The notes under the pieces were generated by a model. That model was not told where the DNA came from. It saw only the letters and a program-made list of their open reading frames with translations, and did no database searches. A DNA stretch of 45,675 nucleotides from Bacteroidales bacterium (lineage in GTDB: Bacteria > Bacteroidota > Bacteroidia > Bacteroidales > Bacteroidaceae), in NCBI GenBank assembly GCA_004557185.1, contig SFEP01000031.1:1-45675 (forward strand), written 5' to 3'. Positions 17,454-25,321 of the stretch are shown piece after piece. The stretch's first letter is position 1. Each line of letters starts with the position of its first letter. Position numbers and translations under genes: made by a program.

Positions 17454-18332
17454 ATGAAAACCGCACTCATACAGCAGCGCTGCACCGCCGACGTCGAGGC
17501 CAACAAGGCCCGCCTGGCAGCCTCCATAGCACAAGCCGCACAGCAGGGCGCACAACTCGTGGTGCTGCAGGAACTGCACAACTCGCTCTACTTCTGCCAG
17601 ACGGAGCAAACCGACCTCTGCGATCTGGCCGAGCCCATTCCCGGCCCCTCCACCGAATTTTACGGCGCACTGGCGCGCCAGCACGGCGTGGTGCTCGTCA
17701 CCTCGCTCTTCGAAAGGCGTGCGGCGGGACTCTACCACAACACGGCCGTCGTACTCGAAACCGACGGCTCCATTGCGGGCATCTACCGCAAAATGCACAT
17801 ACCCGACGACCCGGCCTATTACGAGAAATTCTACTTCACACCCGGCGACCTCGGCTTCCATCCCATCCAGACATCCGTAGGACGTCTCGGCGTGCAGGTG
17901 TGCTGGGACCAATGGTATCCCGAGGGAGCACGCCTCATGGCTTTGCAGGGCGCAGAACTCCTCATCTACCCCACAGCCATAGGCTACGAGAGTTCCGACA
18001 CGCCCCAGGAGCAGGAACGCCAGCGCGAGGCCTGGACCACCGTGCAGCGAGGCCACGCCGTGGCCAACGGTCTGCCCGTCATAGCCGTCAACCGCACCGG
18101 ACACGAGCCCGACCCTTCGGGCCAGACAAACGGCATCACCTTCTGGGGTTCGAGTTTCGTAGCCGGCCCGCAGGGAGAGTTCCTCGCACGCGCCTCGCAG
18201 GACAAGGAGGAAATCCTCCTCGTCGACATCGACCTCAAACGTTCCGAAAACGTGCGACGCTGGTGGCCCTTCCTCCGCGACCGACGCATCGAAGCCTTCG
18301 GCGGACTCACCCGCCGCTACATCGACGACTGA
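17454..18332 (+). CDS. aguB: N-carbamoylputrescine amidase
   Basis: The 292-residue nitrilase-superfamily enzyme converts N-carbamoylputrescine to putrescine, CO2 and ammonia. The catalytic triad is visible as E40 (LQELHN), K113 (YRKMHIP) and C150 (QVCWDQWYPEGARL). PGDLGFHPIQT and NGITFWGSSFVAGPQGE are typical of AguB. It lies directly behind the agmatine deiminase gene, forming a two-gene putrescine pathway from agmatine. The arginine decarboxylase that would supply agmatine is not in the window. Array locus 2 starts soon after the stop codon. Confidence 0.94.
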   Translation: MKTALIQQRCTADVEANKARLAASIAQAAQQGAQLVVLQELHNSLYFCQTEQTDLCDLAEPIPGPSTEFYGALARQHGVVLVTSLFERRAAGLYHNTAVVLETDGSIAGIYRKMHIPDDPAYYEKFYFTPGDLGFHPIQTSVGRLGVQVCWDQWYPEGARLMALQGAELLIYPTAIGYESSDTPQEQERQREAWTTVQRGHAVANGLPVIAVNRTGHEPDPSGQTNGITFWGSSFVAGPQGEFLARASQDKEEILLVDIDLKRSENVRRWWPFLRDRRIEAFGGLTRRYIDD

Positions 18333-18344
18333 CGCGCCCCGCAC

Positions 18345-18543
18345 CACCCGCCGCGCCCCGCCCCACCATCCGCCCGGCGCCCCTCCCCCTTCTGCCAAGC
18401 ATAAAGACAGCCCCAAAGGGATGCTACGTAAAAAATATCACGTCGTACGTAAAAAAACTCACGTCGTACGTAAAATTTTTTACGTAGCATCTCCTTTTTT
18501 CTGTCCCCGCTTTTTCCCACGGCATCTGCTTTTTGTTCCACGG
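18345..18543. repeat. Locus 2 of the 21-nt-grid repeat, inverted relative to locus 1
   Basis: The TACGTA cassette at 18420-18491 is GATGC, three 21-bp units (18425, 18446, 18467) and CATC. Its ends GATGCTACGTAAAAAA and TTTTTTACGTAGCATC are perfect inverted repeats. The preceding flank (about 18350-18419) matches the flank at 1545-1612 in reverse. After 18 nt of the usual linker the sequence jumps to a degraded GTGG-type stretch with CCACGG at 18517 and 18538, 21 bp apart. Compared with locus 1, an internal segment appears deleted. No gene is supported between 18333 and 18827. Confidence 0.9.
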
Positions 18544-18792
18544 CTGCTCGTTTTTGCAGCCCGCGGCACGGCATGCAGTGGATGCTGTCGGAACTTGTCG
18601 CGCCAAGGCATCGCGCACAGCCTGTAGGGGGCGGCGGGCGCATGGGGCTTTACGGAAAGGGGCACACGGATGGGCTGTTACGGCCTGTGGCTGCCCCTCA
18701 GCGTGGGGCCGAGGGAGATGCCGTTGGTCGACAACATGTGAACTTTGGCTGAAAAATAAAGGAGAAACTTATCAATATAAAAGAGAATGATT

Positions 18793-18800
18793 TACCTTTG
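18793..18800 (+). promoter_or_regulatory. -7 box of the argH promoter
   Basis: TACCTTTG matches the Bacteroidetes -7 consensus and is identical to the box before parA. No clear TTTG lies at the usual spacing. Initiation near 18806 would place the transcript start inside or next to a GC-rich hairpin (18804-18823), leaving a leader of about 70 nt before argH. Confidence 0.55.
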
Positions 18801-18803
18801 CAA

Positions 18804-18823
18804 CGTGGGGTAGTAGCCCCGCG
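18804..18823 (+). promoter_or_regulatory. Leader hairpin upstream of argH
   Basis: CGTGGGG (18804-18810), loop TAGTAG and CCCCGCG (18817-18823) form a 7-bp stem with one G-U pair. It lies between the argH -7 box and a 14-codon reading frame. It may protect the 5' end or take part in leader control; this is inference. Confidence 0.4.
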
Positions 18824-18827
18824 CACC

Positions 18828-18872
18828 ATGCTGCCAAGGAGGCAACGAACGGGCTGCGCTTATTCTTTCTGA
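18828..18872 (+). CDS. Candidate 14-residue leader peptide before argH
   Basis: The frame encodes MLPRRQRTGCAYSF and stops (TGA 18870-18872) one base before the argH ATG at 18874. Three of seven early codons are arginine (AGG, AGG, CGA), all uncommon codons in the surrounding genes. This invites comparison with amino-acid-sensing leader peptides, since ArgH makes arginine. Alternatively the AGGAGG may be only a ribosome-binding-like string, and chance cannot be excluded for a frame this short. Confidence 0.3.
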   Translation: MLPRRQRTGCAYSF

Positions 18873-18873
18873 C

Positions 18874-20205
18874 ATGAAACTCTGGGAAAAAAACATACAG
18901 GTCACTGAAGAAATTGACCGCTTCACCGTAGGACACGACCGCGAACTCGACCTCTATCTCGCCCCCTACGACATTCTGGGCTCCATTGCCCACGTCAGCA
19001 TGCTGCACAGCATTCACCTCATTGCCGACGACGAACTGCCGCTGCTGCTCACCGAACTGAAAGCCCTCTACCACGAGGCGGCGGCGGGGCGCTTCGTCAT
19101 TGAAGACGGCGTGGAGGACGTGCACTCGCAAGTGGAACTCATGCTGACGCGCAAACTGGGCGACGTGGGCAAGAAGATTCACTCGGGACGCTCGCGCAAC
19201 GACCAGGTGCTGGTGGACCTGCGCCTTTTTACCCGCGACCGCTTGCGCCGCATAGCGGCCTGCGTGCAGCGCCTCTTCGACGCCTTGCTGGCACAGAGCG
19301 AACGCTACAAGGCGGTGCTCATGCCGGGCTACACGCACCTGCAGGTGGCCATGCCTTCGAGCTTCGGCCTGTGGTTTGGCGCCTATGCCGAGAGCCTGGC
19401 CGACGACATGCTGCTGCTCGAAGCGGCCTACCGCATGACGAACCGCAACCCCCTCGGGTCGGCCGCAGGCTACGGGTCGTCGTTCCCCCTCGACCGCGAC
19501 ATGACTACGCGCCTGCTGGGCTTCGACACGATGGACTACAACGTGGTGTACGCCCAGATGGGACGCGGCAAAACGGAACGCAACGTGGCCTTTGCCCTGG
19601 CGGGCATAGCCGGCACGGTGGCCAAACTGGCCATGGATGCCTGCCTCTTTAACTCGCAAAACTTTGGGTTTGTGACGCTGCCGCCCGAGTGCACCACGGG
19701 CTCAAGCATCATGCCACACAAGAAGAACCCCGACGTGTTTGAACTCATACGTGCCCGCATGAACCGCCTGCAGGCTCTGCCGCAGCAGGTGGTGCTCATG
19801 ATGAACAACTTGCCGTGCGGCTACTTTCGCGACCTGCAGGAAATCAAGGAGGTGTTCCTGCCCGCCTTCGACCAGGCTGAGGAGTGCCTCGACATGGCTA
19901 CCTACATTGTGGAACGCATACGGGTGAACGAGCAGCTCATGGACGACGCCCGCTACGATGCCATGTTCTCGGTGGAGGAAGTGAACCGCCTGGCCGCCGC
20001 GGGCATGCCCTTCCGCGACGCTTACCGCAAGGTGGGCCTCGACATTGAGGCGGGCCGCTTCAAGCCCTGCAAGGAGGTGCACCACACGCACGCCGGCAGC
20101 ATGGGCAACCTGTGCAACGACCGCATCAAGGCATTCATGCAAGGCATTGTGAGCCGCATCGACTTCGGGCGTGCTCTGGCTGCCGAAAAAGCACTGGTGG
20201 AATGA
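18874..20205 (+). CDS. argH: Argininosuccinate lyase
   Basis: The 443-residue cytoplasmic enzyme performs the last step of arginine synthesis, splitting argininosuccinate to arginine and fumarate. It belongs to the fumarase/aspartase superfamily. VEDVHSQVEL, KIHSGRSRNDQV, PGYTHLQVAMPSSFG and the signature loop GSSIMPHKKNPDVFE (from residue 276, holding the catalytic serine) are all present. Length suits Bacteroidales ArgH. Its last codons overlap the start of the next gene by four bases (ATGA), so the lipoprotein gene is likely co-translated. Confidence 0.96.
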   Translation: MKLWEKNIQVTEEIDRFTVGHDRELDLYLAPYDILGSIAHVSMLHSIHLIADDELPLLLTELKALYHEAAAGRFVIEDGVEDVHSQVELMLTRKLGDVGKKIHSGRSRNDQVLVDLRLFTRDRLRRIAACVQRLFDALLAQSERYKAVLMPGYTHLQVAMPSSFGLWFGAYAESLADDMLLLEAAYRMTNRNPLGSAAGYGSSFPLDRDMTTRLLGFDTMDYNVVYAQMGRGKTERNVAFALAGIAGTVAKLAMDACLFNSQNFGFVTLPPECTTGSSIMPHKKNPDVFELIRARMNRLQALPQQVVLMMNNLPCGYFRDLQEIKEVFLPAFDQAEECLDMATYIVERIRVNEQLMDDARYDAMFSVEEVNRLAAAGMPFRDAYRKVGLDIEAGRFKPCKEVHHTHAGSMGNLCNDRIKAFMQGIVSRIDFGRALAAEKALVE

Positions 20206-20759
20206 ACACGCTACGCTGCCTACGACACCTCGCGCTGCTGCTGGCTACGCTGCTGACCGTGGCGTGTGCCGACGACGTGCAGGACTACTACGCTCACGAG
20301 CGGGCCTTTTTCCGCTTCACGCCCGTCACGGCTGCCATGCCGCTCTATACGGCGGTGAACAGTGCGGGCGAGTGGTGCAAGGTGACCTTCGCTCCGGGGC
20401 TTTACACCTTTACCTCGGCGCACGGCCTCACGGCCACCTATCCCGCCACGGCGCTCGAAGCCTACGGCCAGCCGGAGTATGTGGCTGGCTTTGTGGTGGG
20501 CACGCCCTCGGTGCCGGGCGTCGACGGCTTGTACGAGGTGGCCGCCTTCGACTTGGTGTGCCCCGCCTGCTACGAGCAAAACATGGTGCAGCGCTCGCTG
20601 GCCTTTACGGGCCACGAACTGCTGACTTGCCCGCGCTGCCAAAGGGTGTATGACCTGCAGAACGGCGGACTGCAGCGCGAAGGTGAGCCCGGACCCAAAA
20701 TGTATCGCTACCACGTAACCTACAGTAGCGCCACGCAGTCGCTCCTCATCATCAACTGA
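20202..20759 (+). CDS. Lipoprotein with Rieske-like domain and two CxxC pairs
   Basis: The 185-residue protein has a lipoprotein-type N-terminus (LLLATLLTVAC, Cys22) and should be membrane-anchored outside the cytoplasm. C120-P-A-C123 and C143-P-R-C146 are 20 residues apart. The sequence after the second pair (RVYDLQNGG...GEPGPKMYRYHV) resembles the loop and strand order of Rieske domains. In true Rieske proteins each pair is Cys-x-His or Cys-x-x-His; here both pairs are all-cysteine, so a [2Fe-2S], rubredoxin-type iron or zinc site are all possible. The gene overlaps the argH stop by four bases. Function is unknown. Confidence 0.75.
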   Translation: MNTLRCLRHLALLLATLLTVACADDVQDYYAHERAFFRFTPVTAAMPLYTAVNSAGEWCKVTFAPGLYTFTSAHGLTATYPATALEAYGQPEYVAGFVVGTPSVPGVDGLYEVAAFDLVCPACYEQNMVQRSLAFTGHELLTCPRCQRVYDLQNGGLQREGEPGPKMYRYHVTYSSATQSLLIIN

Positions 20760-20818
20760 CGGGAAAAGCCTGCTGCGCTCTGCTGCATTGTATCATTATT
20801 TAATCCTTATATCTTATT

Positions 20819-22237
20819 ATGCGAAAACTACCTCTCTTCTTGTCGGCAGCACTGCTGCTCGCCGGCACGGCTCGGATGCAGGCCGACCAGGTGACGCTGA
20901 CCACGGGTGTTCCCGTAGGGCAGAACCTCACGCTGGGCTTGAATGCCGACCTCAAGGTAACCCTGCAATGGAGCAACGGTGCTACGCAGGACATTACATC
21001 CGACGGCTCCCTCATCAGCGTGCCTGTGCTGGATGCAGGACTTACCATCAGCTCGACCATCGGGAACATCACCGCGCTCTACGTGCAGGGCAACAAGCTC
21101 TCGGCACTCGACGTGACGCAGGCTCCCCGACTCAAGCAACTACTCTGTGCCGACAACGAGCTGAGCTCCGTGGACCTGTCGAAATGCACGCAACTGGAAC
21201 AGGTGGACGTGCAGGGCAACCAGCTGAGCAGCCTCAGCGCATCGGCCAGCAACAGCATGGACGACATGAACGTGGCTGCCAATAAACTGAAAAGCCTGCC
21301 GCTCAGTTCGTCGGCCCGCCTGAAATGGCTGGTGGCCAACGACAACGCGCTCAGCTCACTGCCCTCATCGACCATCATGAAGGAGGCCGAAACGGTGTGG
21401 GCCAGCAACAACGCCCTCAGCACGGCTACCCTCTCGAGTAGCAGCAACCTGAAATCGGTGGTGCTGGAAAACAACAAACTGACGCGCATCTCGCTGGCCG
21501 AAACACCGGCTCTGACGGATGTGTGGGTGGACCACAACGAACTCACCACGCTCGACCTCTCGAAAGGCTCGCCCGTGCTCTACGCCCTGAGTGCCGCACA
21601 CAACAAACTGACGTCGGTGCTCTGGGACACGGATAGCAAGAAGACGTGTGCCTATGCTTATCTGAACGACAACGCACTCTTCATCAACTCCATGCCTTCG
21701 CTCTCGACCACGGCGCACCCCATCACGACCGCGCTCGAGCCGCAGTGTGCTTTTGAAATTACCGACTCTCACTGGAAGACGGGCGAATACATTGACCTGG
21801 CTGACTTTGTGTCGAAGAACGGCTGGGGCGTAACGAACAGTCCGACCGTCACCTTCACGGACCGCAACGGCTACGTACTCAAGTCGGGCACGGACTTCAG
21901 CAAAACGGGCCAGAAGTATAAGTTCAGCAAGGAGTTTGCCGCCGTCACTATGACCGTGACCAGCAGCAAGTATCCCAACATGACGTTCACCACGAAGCCT
22001 TTCAACATCGGCGACATCACGGGCATTCACACCGTGACCGACGGCGCAGCACAGGATGGCCGCGTGCTGACCTCGCGTGGCAGCCTGCAGTGGCAGGGCG
22101 AGCATGCCAGCCGCGTACGCATCTTCAACGCCGCCGGCATGCAGGTGGTCGACGCTACCGTGCAGCCCGGCAGCCACACGTGGCAGTTGCCCACAGGCGT
22201 CTACGTGGTGAATGGCAAGAAGGTGGTAGTGCCCTAA
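20819..22237 (+). CDS. Exported leucine-rich-repeat protein with type IX secretion-like C-terminus
   Basis: The 472-residue protein has a signal peptide (LPLFLSAALLLAGTARMQA). From about residue 75 to 290 it contains LRR-type repeats of about 20-23 residues with motifs such as LYVQGNKLSALDVT, LLCADNELSSVDLS and VDVQGNQLSSLSA. These are typical of Bacteroidetes BspA/internalin-like surface proteins. A middle region is Thr/Ser-rich. The last 45 residues (VRIFNAAGMQVVDATV...LPTGVYVVNGKKVVV) look like a T9SS type A sorting domain. An adhesion or binding role is inferred. The M60 protease gene follows after 103 nt. Confidence 0.82.
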   Translation: MRKLPLFLSAALLLAGTARMQADQVTLTTGVPVGQNLTLGLNADLKVTLQWSNGATQDITSDGSLISVPVLDAGLTISSTIGNITALYVQGNKLSALDVTQAPRLKQLLCADNELSSVDLSKCTQLEQVDVQGNQLSSLSASASNSMDDMNVAANKLKSLPLSSSARLKWLVANDNALSSLPSSTIMKEAETVWASNNALSTATLSSSSNLKSVVLENNKLTRISLAETPALTDVWVDHNELTTLDLSKGSPVLYALSAAHNKLTSVLWDTDSKKTCAYAYLNDNALFINSMPSLSTTAHPITTALEPQCAFEITDSHWKTGEYIDLADFVSKNGWGVTNSPTVTFTDRNGYVLKSGTDFSKTGQKYKFSKEFAAVTMTVTSSKYPNMTFTTKPFNIGDITGIHTVTDGAAQDGRVLTSRGSLQWQGEHASRVRIFNAAGMQVVDATVQPGSHTWQLPTGVYVVNGKKVVVP

Positions 22238-22340
22238 CGTTTTATCCTTATCCCCACACAATTTCTTCGCGGCCAGACAGTCTGCCTTGCCACCCCACGG
22301 CAGCACGCCGCCAGGCCGCTCACATAATTAAGCATCTATC

Positions 22341-25013
22341 ATGAACAACATATTGAAAACAAGCCTCTGCGCGCTGGCTCTTGGCGCCCTGACCGCACAG
22401 GCTCAGGTGCTCAAGCTCGCTGCCGACGACCAGAAGGCAGCCTACATCATGACGAGCAAGGACACCGTGAACGTGGCCTACGCCGCCGGCTTCAACAACG
22501 TGGCCGTCATGACGAACGTGGCCGAATACTCGGTGGAGAAGGTGACCGCCGATGCCGACTGGGTGAGCTTCCGCAAGGAGGCCAACGGTAACATCACCTT
22601 TTGCTGCTCCTACTACTACGACAACATCAACCCGCGCTACGCTACCTTCCGCCTCACAGCCGACGGCGGTGCCTACCAGCGCGAACTGGTGGTGAAGCAA
22701 CTCCCCAACTCCTCGGTGAGCGAAATGGGCGACACGAAACTGGAAATTGCCAGCGCTACAGCATCGGCTTCACATAGCGGCGAGGGCATTGAACTCACCT
22801 ACGACGGCAACAACAACACGCTGTGGCACTCGCCCTACAGCAAAGGCGGCTTCCCCTTCACCCTGACTTACACGCTCAAGGAGGCATCGCACGTGGACTA
22901 CCTTGTTTATACACCGCGATCGGGCAACGACAACGGCAACTTCGGCGAAGTGAAGGTGGAGTATGCGCTCGCTACCAACCCCACCTTCTTCTACGAGGCT
23001 GCGACGGAGGACCTGGGCTTCAGCTCTTCGGCCTCGACCATCAACTTCGGCAACGAAGGCGTGGACAATGTGCAGAAGGTACGCATCACGGTGAAAACGG
23101 GTAAGAACGACTTTGCCAGCTGCGCCGAAATGACGTTCTACCAAAAGGACCAAAGCGCGAACATGGAGATGGCGCAGTATTTCACCAACGGCCTCTGCTA
23201 CCAGCTCAAGGACGGCGTGACGGCTGCCGACGTGGCAGGCATTTCGAACCCCTACCTGCGTCAACTGGCCTCTGAACTCATCAAGGGCGGCTACTCCACC
23301 GAGTTCCGCGTAGGCGAGTTCGGTTGCTACGAAACGCGTCAGCACATGTATGACGTCTACAAACTTTCGTGCGGCTACGACCCCTATGAGAACCCCACGG
23401 GCATCTACTTCGAAGCCGGCGACCAGATTGGCATCTTCGCTACGGGCATCAGCAATGACTACCCCGTGAGCCTCTGCATCGCCAACTTCAGCACCGCCGC
23501 CGACATCGACAGGGAAGGCCAGCCCACCAGCTACTTCCCGCTGCACAACGGCCTGAACCTGGTGAAGGCTTCGCACCGCGGTAACGCCTACGTGAGCTAC
23601 TTTGCCGACAACTACGCGGCTGCTCCCAAGGTGAAGCTGCACTTTGCCCTGGCCACCGAGAGCGGCTACTTCGACGCTGCACGCCACAACAACGACGACT
23701 ACGTGCGTCTGCTGGCCAACGTGAAGTCGCCCAACTTCGACATCATCACCCAGCGCCTCCACGTGGTGGCTCCCGTCAACCTGCTGCGCAAGGCTACGCC
23801 CACCAACGGCGAAAAACTGGCGAAGATTTACAACGAAGTCATCTATCGCGAACGTGAAATCATGGGTATGCAGAAGTATAACTGCGAACCCGTCAACCAC
23901 CAGATTGCACGCCCCGTACGCGTTGGCATGTATGCCGACGGCACAGGCGCTGCCGCCGCTTTCGGCATGTTTGACGGCTGGGTAGACGCCGACAACTTCA
24001 GCTACTGGGGCATTGCACACGAACTGGGCCACAACAACCAAATCTTCCCGGGCTTCAAGTGGTCGGGGTGCGGCGAAACCACCAACAACATCTACGCTGC
24101 ATGGGTAGAGCACAAGGTGGGCGCCGCCGACAACTTCGGCACAGGCCACCACCGCCTCGAGGATGAGGTTATCGGCATCGACGCCTACGCCGGCAAGCGC
24201 GGCGGTAAGTTCCAGGCTCACCTCGAAGAAGGTGTGCGCAAGGGTGTTTCATGGCAACTGCAGGACGGTGTGGACTATCACGGCACAGAACCCGACATGG
24301 TAACCGTGCCCAGCGAGGACGAGAACGGCAACAAGGGCGCCAACGTCACCACACCCACGCGCAACTACTGCCACTTCACAAAGGTTGTACCCTTCTGGCA
24401 ACTCGAACTCTACACCGAAGAAGTGGGCGCTGCTCCCGGAGCATTCGGCACCATGATCAACTCTTACCGCAACGACTTCGACCGCTCGAAGTTCAACACC
24501 AACGGTAAGCAGCAAATCGAAATGATGCGCCGCTTCTGCGAGGCTGCACAAATCAACCTCCTGCCCTTCTTCGAGAAGGCCGGCTTGCTGAAGCCCATCA
24601 AGGCTTACATCGAGGACTACTCGCCGGGATGGAACATCATTACCCAAGCCATGTGCGACGCTCTCAAGCAGGAAGTGGCTGCGAAGAACTATCCCGAAGC
24701 CCCCAAGGGTCTCAACTTCATCAACGCCTACAACTGGCAACGCTTCCGCGACAAGGTGGCACTCACCGCTGGCACCGTGGGCAACGGCTGCACGCTCTCG
24801 GACAAATTCGTAAAGGTGGACAACGACGCATGGGCCGGCGCTGTAGGCTACGAAACCTACGACGCTAACGGCAACCTGCTTCACCTCAGCATGTTCGGCT
24901 TGGGCGACAGCCAGATGTCCAGCCGCTACACGTTCGTCATCTTCCCCTCCAATGCCAGCTACATCATGGCCGTGGACTACAAGGGCGACAAAGTGAAGAT
25001 CTACCAGAAGTAA
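22341..25013 (+). CDS. M60-family metallopeptidase with BACON and F5/8-type domains (mucinase-like)
   Basis: The 890-residue protein has a signal peptide (TSLCALALGALTAQAQ). A BACON-like domain (about 35-118, with DADWVSF and RELVVKQLP) is followed by an F5/8-type carbohydrate-binding domain (about 135-270, with YDGNNNTLWHSPYS). The C-terminal half is the M60/enhancin-like peptidase: H560-E-L-G-H564 supplies two zinc ligands and the catalytic Glu, and E579 is the likely third ligand. This architecture is known for Bacteroides proteins that cleave O-glycosylated mucins. No T9SS tail is visible, so the final location (periplasm or surface) is uncertain. Confidence 0.92.
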   Translation: MNNILKTSLCALALGALTAQAQVLKLAADDQKAAYIMTSKDTVNVAYAAGFNNVAVMTNVAEYSVEKVTADADWVSFRKEANGNITFCCSYYYDNINPRYATFRLTADGGAYQRELVVKQLPNSSVSEMGDTKLEIASATASASHSGEGIELTYDGNNNTLWHSPYSKGGFPFTLTYTLKEASHVDYLVYTPRSGNDNGNFGEVKVEYALATNPTFFYEAATEDLGFSSSASTINFGNEGVDNVQKVRITVKTGKNDFASCAEMTFYQKDQSANMEMAQYFTNGLCYQLKDGVTAADVAGISNPYLRQLASELIKGGYSTEFRVGEFGCYETRQHMYDVYKLSCGYDPYENPTGIYFEAGDQIGIFATGISNDYPVSLCIANFSTAADIDREGQPTSYFPLHNGLNLVKASHRGNAYVSYFADNYAAAPKVKLHFALATESGYFDAARHNNDDYVRLLANVKSPNFDIITQRLHVVAPVNLLRKATPTNGEKLAKIYNEVIYREREIMGMQKYNCEPVNHQIARPVRVGMYADGTGAAAAFGMFDGWVDADNFSYWGIAHELGHNNQIFPGFKWSGCGETTNNIYAAWVEHKVGAADNFGTGHHRLEDEVIGIDAYAGKRGGKFQAHLEEGVRKGVSWQLQDGVDYHGTEPDMVTVPSEDENGNKGANVTTPTRNYCHFTKVVPFWQLELYTEEVGAAPGAFGTMINSYRNDFDRSKFNTNGKQQIEMMRRFCEAAQINLLPFFEKAGLLKPIKAYIEDYSPGWNIITQAMCDALKQEVAAKNYPEAPKGLNFINAYNWQRFRDKVALTAGTVGNGCTLSDKFVKVDNDAWAGAVGYETYDANGNLLHLSMFGLGDSQMSSRYTFVIFPSNASYIMAVDYKGDKVKIYQK

Positions 25014-25023
25014 ACCCGCCGAG

Positions 25024-25081
25024 GGTGTGTCAAAATGCAAATGCCGATAGCAACGAAGCAGATTGGCCATGATGACACACC
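25024..25081. repeat. Inverted repeat downstream of the M60 gene
   Basis: GGTGTGTCA (25024-25032) and TGACACACC (25073-25081) form a 9-bp perfect inverted repeat around a 40-nt loop. It lies 11 nt after the M60 stop codon. There is no T-run after it. It may be part of a transcript end together with the next stem. Confidence 0.4.
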
Positions 25082-25105
25082 GTCCGGCTTCTCCCTCACA
25101 GCAGC

Positions 25106-25148
25106 GGGCGGCACATCGCATCAGGTGTGCCGCCCGTCTGTGTTTATT
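25106..25148 (+). terminator. Probable terminator of the M60 gene
   Basis: GGGCGGCACA (25106-25115) and TGTGCCGCCC (25126-25135) form a perfect 10-bp stem with a 10-nt loop, followed by a moderately T-rich stretch (GTCTGTGTTTATT). The rest of 25014-25321 holds no gene. Confidence 0.6.
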
Positions 25149-25308
25149 GTGCGAGGCTCTGACCAACCACGCCTTCGCACACAGCGGGAAGGGAGATACC
25201 TCACCTGAATGACAAGGGAAGTGTGCGTTTTCAGCAGTTGTTCTGAAATGCAGCCTCTTCAGCAGCGGGTATTACGCTACACGCGCTAACAGATTGCTCG
25301 TTTTTTGG

Positions 25309-25316
25309 TACTTTTG
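25309..25316 (+). promoter_or_regulatory. -7 box of the asparaginase promoter, nearly leaderless
   Basis: TACTTTTG matches TAnnTTTG and ends only five bases before the ATG at 25322. The usual distance from this box to the start of transcription would put the first base at or next to the start codon. No TTTG lies at the normal -33 spacing. Confidence 0.6.
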
Positions 25317-25321
25317 CGCCT

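Noticed and set aside
22770..24221. Antisense frame of about 480 codons opposite the M60 gene
   Set aside because: It is a shadow of high-GC codon use; the sense gene has clear domains and a catalytic motif.
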